Part shown: positions 1 through 6,571 of the stretch, in pieces
Layout: every line of letters begins with the position of its first letter
Position numbering within the stretch: position 1 is the stretch's first letter
Source of the DNA: Bacteroidia bacterium
GTDB taxonomy: Bacteria; Bacteroidota; Bacteroidia; Bacteroidales; Paludibacteraceae
NCBI GenBank assembly: GCA_021152555.1
Contig: JAGKVE010000064.1
Coordinates: 1 to 9,706, forward strand
Reading direction: 5' to 3'
DNA: 9,706 nt
Made by a program: the position numbers and the translations under genes
Notes under the pieces: model-generated
The model's database searches: none
Told to the model about the DNA's origin: nothing
Seen by the model: only the letters and a program-made list of their open reading frames with translations

Positions 1-1436
1 GTCTTAGGTTGGTTTCCTCCCACTCTGGATAACAAATCATCTAATTGGTTCAAGTCTTTAACTAAGACCTCATGTCCTTTGGCTCCTCTATTTGGACCAT
101 AAATTCCAATAGCTTCCAATTGATCGGAAATCTTTCCTGCTCTATTGTAGCCAATTTCAAATTTACGTTGGATGGCTGCGACAGATCCTTGTTGTTCCGA
201 GACTACGAATTTTGCTACATCTACAAAAAGAGGATCCCAAACGGACATTTCTTTGATTTCCTCTTTCGGCTGTGTTTTTTCTTCAAACTGGTGAGTTTGT
301 TCTTCCTCGCTAATTAATTCCTGTCCACGTAATAAGCGAATCACATCTCCTTCTCGCGTAATTAATACCTTACGCTTCGTGCCTTCTGTCGCAACAACTC
401 CTACATTTTCAAGCGTTTTTAATGCTGCTAATACTCGAGCCCGACTTATCTTTAGTTCAGCTTGTATATCTGAAATAACGCATTTTTGCGCGCGAACAAT
501 ATATTTGCCTATATCATATTCATCACTTTTCCCAGCATGAATCATCTCAAAAGTCACATTAAGAGTATCTATAATGTCCTTTTCTACATCTACATTATTA
601 TCAATAGCCCGAGCTTTTGCAAAGAGTTGTTTAAGATAATTAGTTTCCTGCTCCGTTACAATTTCATCGGACTTTGCCGCTACAGATAAAAAACGATAAA
701 GGACAACAAGATATTGTAGTTTGGTATCTCTATCGAACTTTTGCAGAACATCAGCAAAAACGAGTTTATTATTATCCTTTTCCTTATTAAATAAATTGTA
801 TGACCCGTCTAACAAATCTTTTGCAGGTTGAAGAGTTTCTTCATTTATTATTTTTAGCATTTCATATTCAATATCCCCATTTGAATTGAGTGCGTTGATA
901 GCCATTACCAAAGCGAGTCCTTCTTTCGACTTGTAATCTATAGAACTACCCATTGCAAGGAATGCAGTTTTTATGTCAGATAAAATCATGTAACGTCCTA
1001 TTTGGTATGGTTCTATTCCGTTTGGTAATTCTGTATGTCTTCCAAGCCACCCATAGAAATCGTTTATCAGCAAATAATGTGTGAAGTCGGAAATCGAAGA
1101 AATGGAATTCTTTATCTCTTTAAAAAGATCTTCTGTTACTTTTACGTCAAAATAGTTTGGCATAGCAGCAATCCTTTCTGCCTCTTTCATAGCCGCAATG
1201 CGTGCTTTTTCTTTCATTGTTGCGGTTTCTTGATCTTCTTTATTAGAAATTGACTTATATGCAAAATACATTATCAAACCAACTACACCAGAAGATATAG
1301 TAACAACTATCAATATTTGCCCTGCAGGTTCATCAAAATTTAGTTCGTCTGCTAGGAATACAAATGCTATCAAACAACTCAAGCATATGATTGCAATTAG
1401 AATTGACAAACATCCTAATCGCTCAGAAGTTTTCAT
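1..1436 (-). CDS. Membrane-anchored TerB-like protein with tandem FtsK-gamma winged helices (partial, 3' end missing)
   Basis: An open frame of 478 codons runs without a stop from the ATG at 1436-1434 to the window edge. Two hydrophobic segments (about residues 7-29 and 40-60) suggest a double-pass membrane anchor. An Ala/Glu/Lys-rich helix (71-92) follows, then a long helical region (about 100-300) whose part around 252-275 (AAKSDEIVTEQETNYLKQLF) resembles TerB-family helices. Residues 308-362 form a winged-helix-like unit. After an acidic linker (376-397), residues 401-462 are a clear FtsK gamma domain (DPLFVDVAKFVVSEQQGS, then IGYNRAGKISDQLEAIGI). In FtsK this domain binds KOPS DNA; here no motor ATPase is visible, and gamma normally lies at the C terminus, so little is probably missing. 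Start choice: AGGGGG lies 8 nt upstream, and the start overlaps the channel gene's stop by 14 nt. DNA binding at the membrane is inferred. Automated annotation might call it FtsK, but that would mislead. Confidence 0.85.
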   Translation of the reverse strand, partial: MKTSERLGCLSILIAIICLSCLIAFVFLADELNFDEPAGQILIVVTISSGVVGLIMYFAYKSISNKEDQETATMKEKARIAAMKEAERIAAMPNYFDVKVTEDLFKEIKNSISSISDFTHYLLINDFYGWLGRHTELPNGIEPYQIGRYMILSDIKTAFLAMGSSIDYKSKEGLALVMAINALNSNGDIEYEMLKIINEETLQPAKDLLDGSYNLFNKEKDNNKLVFADVLQKFDRDTKLQYLVVLYRFLSVAAKSDEIVTEQETNYLKQLFAKARAIDNNVDVEKDIIDTLNVTFEMIHAGKSDEYDIGKYIVRAQKCVISDIQAELKISRARVLAALKTLENVGVVATEGTKRKVLITREGDVIRLLRGQELISEEEQTHQFEEKTQPKEEIKEMSVWDPLFVDVAKFVVSEQQGSVAAIQRKFEIGYNRAGKISDQLEAIGIYGPNRGAKGHEVLVKDLNQLDDLLSRVGGNQPK

Positions 1437-2166
1437 TGGATTTTCCCCCTTTCTTTTCTTCTTTAAGTTCATCCAAATAACTAGCAGTAATTACGCCTGA
1501 AGGAAGCGCAATTACGGCAACGCCAAAAATGGCAGATAACATGCTAATGATTCTGCCGATATCCGTTGATGGGTAAATATCCCCATAACCGACTGTTGTA
1601 AGCGTAGTTGTTGCCCAATACAATGCATCAAAAAAATCCTCAAACATTGCTGATTCCTCAACATTAAACATGATTAAGGCTGTTATTACAATATATGCAA
1701 CTGCTATCAAGAATACAGTAAATAGAATGTGCCTTTCTTTATGTAGTACTTTGACTAGTACTTGGATATTCCTTGAATAGCGCACAAACTTAAAGACTCG
1801 CAATATTTTTAACAAACGTGTAATACGAAGCAACTTGAGCACTCTATTAAACGCCACAAACGAAGGAAGGATTGATAGCAAATCTATAATAGCAAAAGTG
1901 GTAAATGGATATAACAAAAAAGCCTGCCATCTCTTGCAGTTTTGCAGCTTATAATCTGCTGTAATCCAACGCAACAAATAGTCAATAATAAATACAGAGA
2001 CAGATATTTTGTCGAGCCACAAAAGACATGTACTTTCAGTTCTGAAAGCAAGTGGTACAAGGCTAATAATAATCATGACAAGCATTAAATAGTCATATGC
2101 TCGACTAAGAGTAAAAGCCTTTTGCGGCTCTACTATATTAAATATCTTTTTCCGTAAGTTTTTCAT
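1423..2166 (-). CDS. Voltage-gated-type potassium channel (six-TM ion transport family)
   Basis: A 247-aa integral membrane protein of the Kv-like ion-transport family. The K+ selectivity filter TVGYGD is at residues 191-196, preceded by the pore helix (ALYWATTTLT) and followed by an S6 helix with a Pro hinge (GVAVIALPSGVITASY, 215-230). An S4-like helix at 108-129 has Arg or Lys at nearly every third position (R108, K111, R114, R117, K120, R123, K126, R129), the pattern of a voltage sensor. Hydrophobic segments around 25-42, 53-68, 84-105 and 146-167 fit S1-S3 and S5. The length is close to minimal bacterial Kv channels, with no cyclic-nucleotide or RCK domain; the C terminus is a short charged tail (232-247). 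Its ATG shares one base with the upstream stop (TAATG), and its end overlaps the next gene by 14 nt. It presumably conducts K+ across the inner membrane; what gates it in this operon is unknown. The TerB-like partners are candidate regulators by context only. Confidence 0.92.
   Translation of the reverse strand: MKNLRKKIFNIVEPQKAFTLSRAYDYLMLVMIIISLVPLAFRTESTCLLWLDKISVSVFIIDYLLRWITADYKLQNCKRWQAFLLYPFTTFAIIDLLSILPSFVAFNRVLKLLRITRLLKILRVFKFVRYSRNIQVLVKVLHKERHILFTVFLIAVAYIVITALIMFNVEESAMFEDFFDALYWATTTLTTVGYGDIYPSTDIGRIISMLSAIFGVAVIALPSGVITASYLDELKEEKKGGKSNENF
1445..1450 (-). promoter_or_regulatory. Strong Shine-Dalgarno for the third cassette gene
   Basis: On the minus strand AGGGGG lies 8 nt before the ATG at 1436, inside the end of the channel gene. 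It is unusual here, because most genes in the window have AT-rich leaders with no clear Shine-Dalgarno. It supports this ATG as the true start and suggests independent ribosome recruitment in addition to coupling. Confidence 0.6.
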
Positions 2167-2678
2167 TAGATATTCTTTATTAAGTCTGTGTTTTTTGCCC
2201 CATGAGCAACAGCTTCGTGCTTAACTTCATCCACATATCTGAAATATTGTTCGCTACTTAAGCCAAATAAGCCCTGCATTTCACTTTGCATTATAGCCTC
2301 TTGGCGGTCTATTTGATTATCTGCGTATAGTTTCCTCAATTGGTCTATAACAATCTGTCGCACACGCGTCTCTTTATGATGTCTATTAAAATCATTTTCA
2401 TCTACATTAAGATAAATTCGCATGTAGCGGATACTTACGCATTCTTCAGCAGTAAGTATGCTGTCTTCTAATATAACATCTGCATAATCTAAAATGGCAT
2501 TTAGTGCATCATTTACATAGCGGCATTTGAATGCAAGCCAATGCTTATGCAGAATTTCGTTGCGTTTAAGGGGATCAAAATTCCCACTTTCTTGCGCAGC
2601 GCGGAGTAATTCCGTTACAATTTCACTATATTTTTGTTTGGTAAGAATTTGTTGTACTCGTTCACTAATGTTTGTCAT
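2166..2678 (-). CDS. Small cytosolic TerB-like helical protein, first gene of the cassette
   Basis: A 170-aa protein with no signal peptide or membrane segment, predicted to be nearly all helical and rich in charged residues. It seems to contain two similar halves: about residues 66-97 (ADVILEDSILTAEECVSIRY, then MRIYLNVDENDF) and about 119-147 (ADNQIDRQEAIMQSEMQGLF, then GLSSEQYF). Each has an acidic turn, a helix starting near a Glu, then hydrophobic-aromatic residues before a second acidic helix. This pattern and internal symmetry resemble TerB-superfamily proteins, which are linked to membrane stress and tellurite-resistance systems, but the match was judged by eye. The stop overlaps the channel ATG by one base (TAATG), implying translational coupling. 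Upstream is an AT-rich leader without a clear Shine-Dalgarno or -7 box. It could be a soluble regulator of the channel or of the gamma-domain protein; that role is inference. The gene is AT-rich like its two partners. Confidence 0.75.
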   Translation of the reverse strand: MTNISERVQQILTKQKYSEIVTELLRAAQESGNFDPLKRNEILHKHWLAFKCRYVNDALNAILDYADVILEDSILTAEECVSIRYMRIYLNVDENDFNRHHKETRVRQIVIDQLRKLYADNQIDRQEAIMQSEMQGLFGLSSEQYFRYVDEVKHEAVAHGAKNTDLIKNI

Positions 2679-2784
2679 AGTTATTATTTTTTTTGTGTGT
2701 TGGTATCCGATTATTTCGGTAAATTTTAACTATCCATTCCATGGTTATTCTCGCCCTCAGTTTTCGGTATGATTGCTAAAGGTC

Positions 2785-2819
2785 AGCGCGAGGCCGGCCT
2801 ATTACACCGACCTTGCGCT
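2785..2819 (-). terminator. Stem-loop after gdhA, probable terminator
   Basis: A 13-bp stem (2785-2797 paired with 2807-2819, one mismatch and one wobble pair) closes a 9-nt loop (2798-2806), starting 14 nt after the gdhA stop. In the gdhA direction it is followed by GACCTTTAGC, only a short T run, so termination may be partial and some readthrough into the cassette is possible. The GC-rich stem stands out from the AT-rich DNA to its left. Confidence 0.55.
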
Positions 2820-2833
2820 ATCTTTGTACATTA

Positions 2834-4210
2834 TTATACTAATCCTTGTTCGACCATGGCGTTTGCCACCTTCATGAAGCCGGCGATGTTGGCACCCTTG
2901 ACGTAGTTGATATAGGGTTTGCCGTCGGGACCGAGGTTTTCGGGCTCGGTACCGTATTTGAGGCAGGCTGCATGGATGTCCGCCATAATAGTACGGAGAC
3001 GGGCGTCCACCTCTTCAGCCGTCCATTTCAGGCGCATGGAGTTCTGGGTCATCTCCAGACCGGAGGTAGCTACGCCGCCGGCATTGGATGCTTTGCCCGG
3101 GCTGTAGAGAATCTTCGCATTCTGGAAGATTGCGATAGCTTCCGGCGTAGAAGGCATGTTCGCTCCCTCGCATACACAGAAACAGCCGTTCGCCATCAGT
3201 TTCTCGGCATCGGCTTTCTCTATCTCGTTCTGCGTTGCGCACGGCATGGCGATGTCGCATGGGATAGACCACGGACGCTCGTTCTCAAAGTATTTCGCCT
3301 GCGGATATTTGGTAACGTACTCTTTGATACGTCCGCGGCGGACGTTCTTGAGCTCGAAGACATAGTTCAGTTTCTCCTCGTTCAGCCCTTCCTCGTCATA
3401 GATAAAGCCGTTGGAATCGGAGAGCGTGAGCACTTTGGCACCGAGACGCATTGCCTTTTGCGCCGCAAACTGCGCTACGTTTCCAGCGCCGGAGATACAA
3501 ACGCGCTTGCCTTCAAAGGATTCACCACGGGTAGCGAGCATAGCCTCTGCGAAATAGCAAGCTCCGTAACCCGTTGCCTCCGGACGCATGAGAGAGCCGC
3601 CCCACATCTGGCCTTTTCCTGTCAACGTGCCCGTGAACTCGTCGCGCAGCCGCTTGTACTGACCGAACATATATCCTATCTCGCGTCCGCCTACGCCGAT
3701 GTCGCCTGCCGGCACGTCTGTGTCAGCACCTATATGACGCTGGAGTTCTGTCATAAAACTCTGGCAGAAACGCATCACTTCCGCGTCGCTCTTACCTCTC
3801 GGCGAGAAGTCCGAACCGCCCTTGGCACCACCCATCGGCAGGGTCGTCAGCGCGTTCTTGAAGGTCTGCTCGAAAGCGAGGAACTTCATAATGGACAGAT
3901 TGACAGAGGCATGAAAACGGATTCCGCCTTTGTAGGGACCGATAGCGGAGTTCATCTGCACGCGGAAACCGCGGTTGATCTGCACTTCGCCCTGGTCGTC
4001 CATCCACGGCACACGGAACATAATCACGCGTTCGGGCTCCACGATACGCTCCATCACTTTCTGCTCACGCAGATACGGATACGCCATGATCATCGGAGCC
4101 ACCGACTCCACTACTTCTTTTACAGCCTGGTGAAACTCGCTCTCACCAGGGTTTTTAGCAACCAGCTCCGCCATGAAGCTGTCCACATACGCTTTTGTTT
4201 GCTTGTCCAT
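2834..4210 (-). CDS. gdhA: Glutamate dehydrogenase, hexameric type
   Basis: A 458-aa enzyme that interconverts 2-oxoglutarate plus ammonia and glutamate, a main route of ammonium assimilation in gut Bacteroidales; it is cytosolic. Visible motifs: the substrate-binding region GPYKGGIRFH (91-100, Lys94), the active-site glycine-rich loop PMGGAKGGSDF with catalytic Lys130, PAGDIGVGGREIGYM (167-181, with Asp170 in the catalytic position), and the Rossmann loop SGAGNVAQ (240-247). The length fits the roughly 445-450-aa bacterial hexameric GDH family. The frame stays open for 66 more codons upstream (to 4408), but that extension is Phe/Cys-rich, unlike any GDH N terminus, and covers the promoter; MDKQTKAYVDSF at 4210 is therefore the start. 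NADPH is the likely cofactor: the residues after the second Rossmann strand (LSDSNGF) fit NADP-type enzymes, but this is not proof. Local GC is high compared with the genes on its left. Confidence 0.97.
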   Translation of the reverse strand: MDKQTKAYVDSFMAELVAKNPGESEFHQAVKEVVESVAPMIMAYPYLREQKVMERIVEPERVIMFRVPWMDDQGEVQINRGFRVQMNSAIGPYKGGIRFHASVNLSIMKFLAFEQTFKNALTTLPMGGAKGGSDFSPRGKSDAEVMRFCQSFMTELQRHIGADTDVPAGDIGVGGREIGYMFGQYKRLRDEFTGTLTGKGQMWGGSLMRPEATGYGACYFAEAMLATRGESFEGKRVCISGAGNVAQFAAQKAMRLGAKVLTLSDSNGFIYDEEGLNEEKLNYVFELKNVRRGRIKEYVTKYPQAKYFENERPWSIPCDIAMPCATQNEIEKADAEKLMANGCFCVCEGANMPSTPEAIAIFQNAKILYSPGKASNAGGVATSGLEMTQNSMRLKWTAEEVDARLRTIMADIHAACLKYGTEPENLGPDGKPYINYVKGANIAGFMKVANAMVEQGLV

Positions 4211-4244
4211 AATGCTATTTACAATTTTGTACCTTTTACGGCAA

Positions 4245-4289
4245 TTTAAAATCGGGCACAAAAATAGTAAAAAAATATCACATGTGCAA
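4245..4289 (-). promoter_or_regulatory. gdhA promoter, Bacteroidetes -33/-7 type
   Basis: On the minus strand TTG (4289-4287) is followed after 20 nt by TATTTTTG (4266-4259), which fits TAnnTTTG exactly. Transcription would start around 4250, giving a leader of about 40 nt before the gdhA ATG. A perfect 8-bp palindrome, CACATGTG (4279-4286), lies in the spacer and could be a regulator site. The 45-nt block matches the waaA promoter at 35 of 45 positions without gaps. Confidence 0.75.
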
Positions 4290-4358
4290 GCGCGCACGAC
4301 TCTAAAAATACCATAAAAAAAACAATTTTGAGCAAAAGGGAAAATATTGCATGAAAAA

Positions 4359-4390
4359 TTTGCATATATCAAAAAAAAGTTGTAACTTTG
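4359..4390 (+). promoter_or_regulatory. Promoter of the helix-turn-helix/OMP/apbE unit
   Basis: TTTG (4359-4362), a 20-nt spacer containing an A run, then TAACTTTG (4383-4390) followed by CACC. This is a textbook Bacteroidetes housekeeping promoter. The leader to the ATG at 4474 is about 75-80 nt, AT-rich, with no recognised riboswitch. It is divergent from the gdhA promoter, the two -33 elements lying about 70 nt apart. Confidence 0.8.
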
Positions 4391-4473
4391 CACCGAAAAT
4401 GCAGACATATGCGCTCATTTATCTGATTATCAGTGACAATTAACATTTATAAACTATATTAACACACACAATT

Positions 4474-4713
4474 ATGCGTACATCATTTAATCGTCTTCGT
4501 GCTGTCAAGGACAGCCTTCCCCATGGTAGTATGGATTCAATCGCTGCAGAGCTGGGTTTGTCCGGTGAGGAAGTGAGAGCATATTTCAATGGTGAAGGCA
4601 CTGCTGATTACCATTTAGAGCCGGGTTTTGACGGCGGTATTGTAGAATTCAGCAACACCCGCATCCTTGAGGTTGCTTTGCGCAAGGCATGGGAGGCACA
4701 GAATGCGCTGTAA
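4474..4713 (+). CDS. Small helix-turn-helix-like protein, conserved Bacteroidales type
   Basis: A 79-aa protein. Residues 20-38 (MDSIAAELGLSGEEVRAYF) look like a helix-turn-helix: a helix, the LGLS turn, then a second helix with polar residues. The rest contains a Gly-rich hinge (HLEPGFDGGIVEF, 47-59) and a C-terminal helix starting at ILEVALRKAWEAQ. I recall similar small proteins with an N-terminal RTSFNRL...VKDSLPHGSMD pattern as common and uncharacterised in Bacteroidales; that is memory, not a search. It is the first gene of its unit, 13 nt before the first OMP gene, and might be a regulator of the unit or a small nucleoid-type protein. No specific target is visible. The AT-rich leader lacks a Shine-Dalgarno, as is usual in this phylum. 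Confidence 0.8.
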   Translation: MRTSFNRLRAVKDSLPHGSMDSIAAELGLSGEEVRAYFNGEGTADYHLEPGFDGGIVEFSNTRILEVALRKAWEAQNAL

Positions 4714-4726
4714 GAATCGATAATCG

Positions 4727-5650
4727 GTGAGAAGAAATCGGTATTCGGTTAAAAAGAGTGTAGTGGCTCTGACTTTTTTAGTCGGAGCGCTACCTTTTTT
4801 ATTTATCGCGAGCGCGCACGCACAGGAGATGTCCCAGACCCAGGAGGTTTACGCACAAGAGACTCAGATACAAGAAGCGGAAAAGAAAACAAGTCAAACC
4901 AATCCGTGGCTGGACGATTACAACACTCCTGTCGGTTTGACATATGGTTTCACTGCTACACTTCAAACGACTTATATATGGCGAGGGCTGTATAGCGGAG
5001 GATTGAATATTCAGCCGAGCGCAAATGTCGGCTATGGAGGTTTATATGTAGATATGTGGTGGAATATAGGCACGCCCGATTGGAACTTTAACTCATTTCA
5101 ACCGGAACTGGATTTGAGCCTCGGTTTCAACCGTTGGGGATTAGATGTCCATTTGCTATACATTCATAATTTCAACTGCGGTTTCTTTGATTTCAACAAC
5201 TATCCCGACAAAGGAAACCGCCTTGAAATTAATGCGCGCTACACAATCAGCAGCAAACTGCCGCTTAGTTTCCTTTGGGCAACACGTATCGGAGCTTCGG
5301 ACGGTTATGTCAATGCCGCCGGAGACACCATTATGGCCTATTCTTCCTACGCAGAGATCAGTTACACGCAAGCTCTCCCCTACGGGCTTAGCCTCTACGG
5401 TGCTTTCGGTATTACGCCATGGCGCAGTTGCTATACACAATACGAACTTGGATTTGCAGTACAGAACATAGAAGTGCGACTGCGCAAAGACTGGAGTCTT
5501 CACAAGCGTTTAGGGCTTATGTTACAAGGCGTTTTCACGTGTAGTCCGTCTATGATGGCCGCTGATAAAACAACCACAGAATGGCATCCCAAATCCCCTG
5601 GCAGACAGGCTATTAATGCCAACCTCGCTTTGGGTATATCTTTGAAATAA
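4727..5650 (+). CDS. Secreted outer-membrane beta-barrel-like protein, paralogue 1
   Basis: A 307-aa protein with an N-terminal signal peptide: basic RRNRYSVKK, a hydrophobic core (11-29), and probable cleavage after AHA at residue 32. A Gln/Glu/Thr-rich stretch (33-60) follows, then alternating aromatic/polar strands typical of an outer-membrane barrel. YIWRGLYSGGLNIQPS (83-98) recalls the YxxRG motif of the TorF/Gcw_chp putative porin family. It is a paralogue of the next gene: shared YIWRG, a DWNF/DWKF strand, and a late GITPW/GMSPW strand. The start is a GTG at 4727, because an in-frame stop (4721-4723) lies just upstream and the signal peptide needs the early basic residues; no Shine-Dalgarno is seen, so translation is probably coupled to the upstream gene 13 nt away. 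The substrate, if it is a porin, is unknown. Confidence 0.82.
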   Translation: MRRNRYSVKKSVVALTFLVGALPFLFIASAHAQEMSQTQEVYAQETQIQEAEKKTSQTNPWLDDYNTPVGLTYGFTATLQTTYIWRGLYSGGLNIQPSANVGYGGLYVDMWWNIGTPDWNFNSFQPELDLSLGFNRWGLDVHLLYIHNFNCGFFDFNNYPDKGNRLEINARYTISSKLPLSFLWATRIGASDGYVNAAGDTIMAYSSYAEISYTQALPYGLSLYGAFGITPWRSCYTQYELGFAVQNIEVRLRKDWSLHKRLGLMLQGVFTCSPSMMAADKTTTEWHPKSPGRQAINANLALGISLK

Positions 5651-5691
5651 AGAATACACAAAACTTAAAAACAGTTTATTTGAGGAACAAA

Positions 5692-6549
5692 ATGAAAAAG
5701 ATTTCCGTATTAGTAGCCGCAATGTTCGCGGTTGTAATGTCTGCGAAAGCAGAAGTGGAGTTCGCTTATGAAGCCGGTGCAGAACTCGTCAGCTCGTATA
5801 TCTGGCGTGGTATGTACAACGGCGGTTTGAGTTTCCAGCCGGACGTAGAAGTAGGTTTTAACGCTTTGGACGAAGCGATTCAGTTCCGCGGCGGTGTATG
5901 GGCAAGTGTCGGTGCCTCGGATTGGAAATTCAAAACGAACGGCATCGAAATTCCCGATGTGTACAATCCTAACACGTATTTTATGCCTGAGATAGACTTT
6001 ATCGCCTCGGTTTCCGCTTATGGTGCAAGCGTCGGATTCAACGAGTATTATTATTGTGATGACGGTAGCACTCACAATTCTGAAATCTGGTTTGGCTATA
6101 ACTTTGACCACTTCTTCGGTCAAGGTGCTTATATCAACTGGTACACCGTAGTTGGCGGAGCAGACAAAGTATTGGAGACCGACCTTAAAAAGATTGCCAA
6201 CGGACAGTTAGAGCGCCAAGCCTTCTCTACTTATATTGAGTTGGGTTACGATTATACCTTTGAAGATTACGGATTAACGCTTGGAGCACAATTAGGCATG
6301 TCGCCATGGGAAAGTCCGTTGTATGGCAATGAGAAGTTTGCCGTAGTAAACATTGCACTTAATATCCATAAAGAGTGGGAAGTAGGACCATGTACGCTGG
6401 ATCTGTTTGCTACCGGAAGTCTGAACCCGAATGGTATGGTTACAGATAAAGACGATCCGGAATATAACGTTTTTGTTAATGCAGCAGGTGACGACAAACT
6501 ATACGTTCAGAAACTGAACGGTTGTATCGGTCTCGGCGTGTGGTTCTAA
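5692..6549 (+). CDS. Secreted outer-membrane beta-barrel-like protein, paralogue 2
   Basis: A 285-aa protein with a clear signal peptide (MKKISVLVAAMFAVVMSAKA, cleavage after Ala20). The mature part is a run of amphipathic strands with abundant Tyr, Trp and Gly, ending in GLGVWF; a terminal Phe is the usual beta-barrel assembly signal. YIWRGMYNGGLSFQPD (36-51) matches the motif in the preceding gene and recalls the TorF/Gcw_chp family. The ATG at 5692 is preferred over an upstream in-frame TTG (5680) because GAGGAA ends 4 nt before it and the signal peptide then starts with MKK. It lies 41 nt after paralogue 1 and 22 nt before apbE, in the same unit. It lacks the Gln/Thr-rich N-terminal linker of its neighbour. 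Transport function and oligomeric state cannot be read from the sequence. Confidence 0.85.
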   Translation: MKKISVLVAAMFAVVMSAKAEVEFAYEAGAELVSSYIWRGMYNGGLSFQPDVEVGFNALDEAIQFRGGVWASVGASDWKFKTNGIEIPDVYNPNTYFMPEIDFIASVSAYGASVGFNEYYYCDDGSTHNSEIWFGYNFDHFFGQGAYINWYTVVGGADKVLETDLKKIANGQLERQAFSTYIELGYDYTFEDYGLTLGAQLGMSPWESPLYGNEKFAVVNIALNIHKEWEVGPCTLDLFATGSLNPNGMVTDKDDPEYNVFVNAAGDDKLYVQKLNGCIGLGVWF

Positions 6550-6571
6550 CCAACATCCGTAGCACAAATTT

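Noticed and set aside
72..1253. Short plus-strand frames (72-317, 486-689, 1035-1253)
   Set aside because: All are antisense to the continuous minus-strand frame that encodes the recognisable FtsK gamma domain; they have no domain of their own.
1..1436. Calling the left-edge gene a DNA translocase FtsK
   Set aside because: Only the gamma domain matches; there is no Walker A/B motor domain in the 400 residues before it, and gamma normally is the last domain.
2666..2742. A 25-codon minus-strand frame ahead of the first cassette gene
   Set aside because: Too short and Asn/Lys-rich to separate from chance; no convincing Shine-Dalgarno at the right distance. Kept only as a possibility in a finding.
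2846..4249. A 467-codon open frame on the plus strand opposite gdhA
   Set aside because: It lies entirely antisense to an unmistakable gdhA, is unusually rich in His, Arg and Cys, has no recognisable domain, and reflects the GC-rich codon usage of the real gene.
4211..4408. N-terminal extension of gdhA by 66 codons
   Set aside because: The extension is Phe/Cys-rich, overlaps the gdhA promoter, and is absent from the usual GDH length; the ATG at 4210 gives a normal N terminus.
5680..5691. Upstream TTG start for the second OMP gene
   Set aside because: It would add MRNK before a standard MKK signal peptide and use up the GAGGAA ribosome site; ATG at 5692 fits better.
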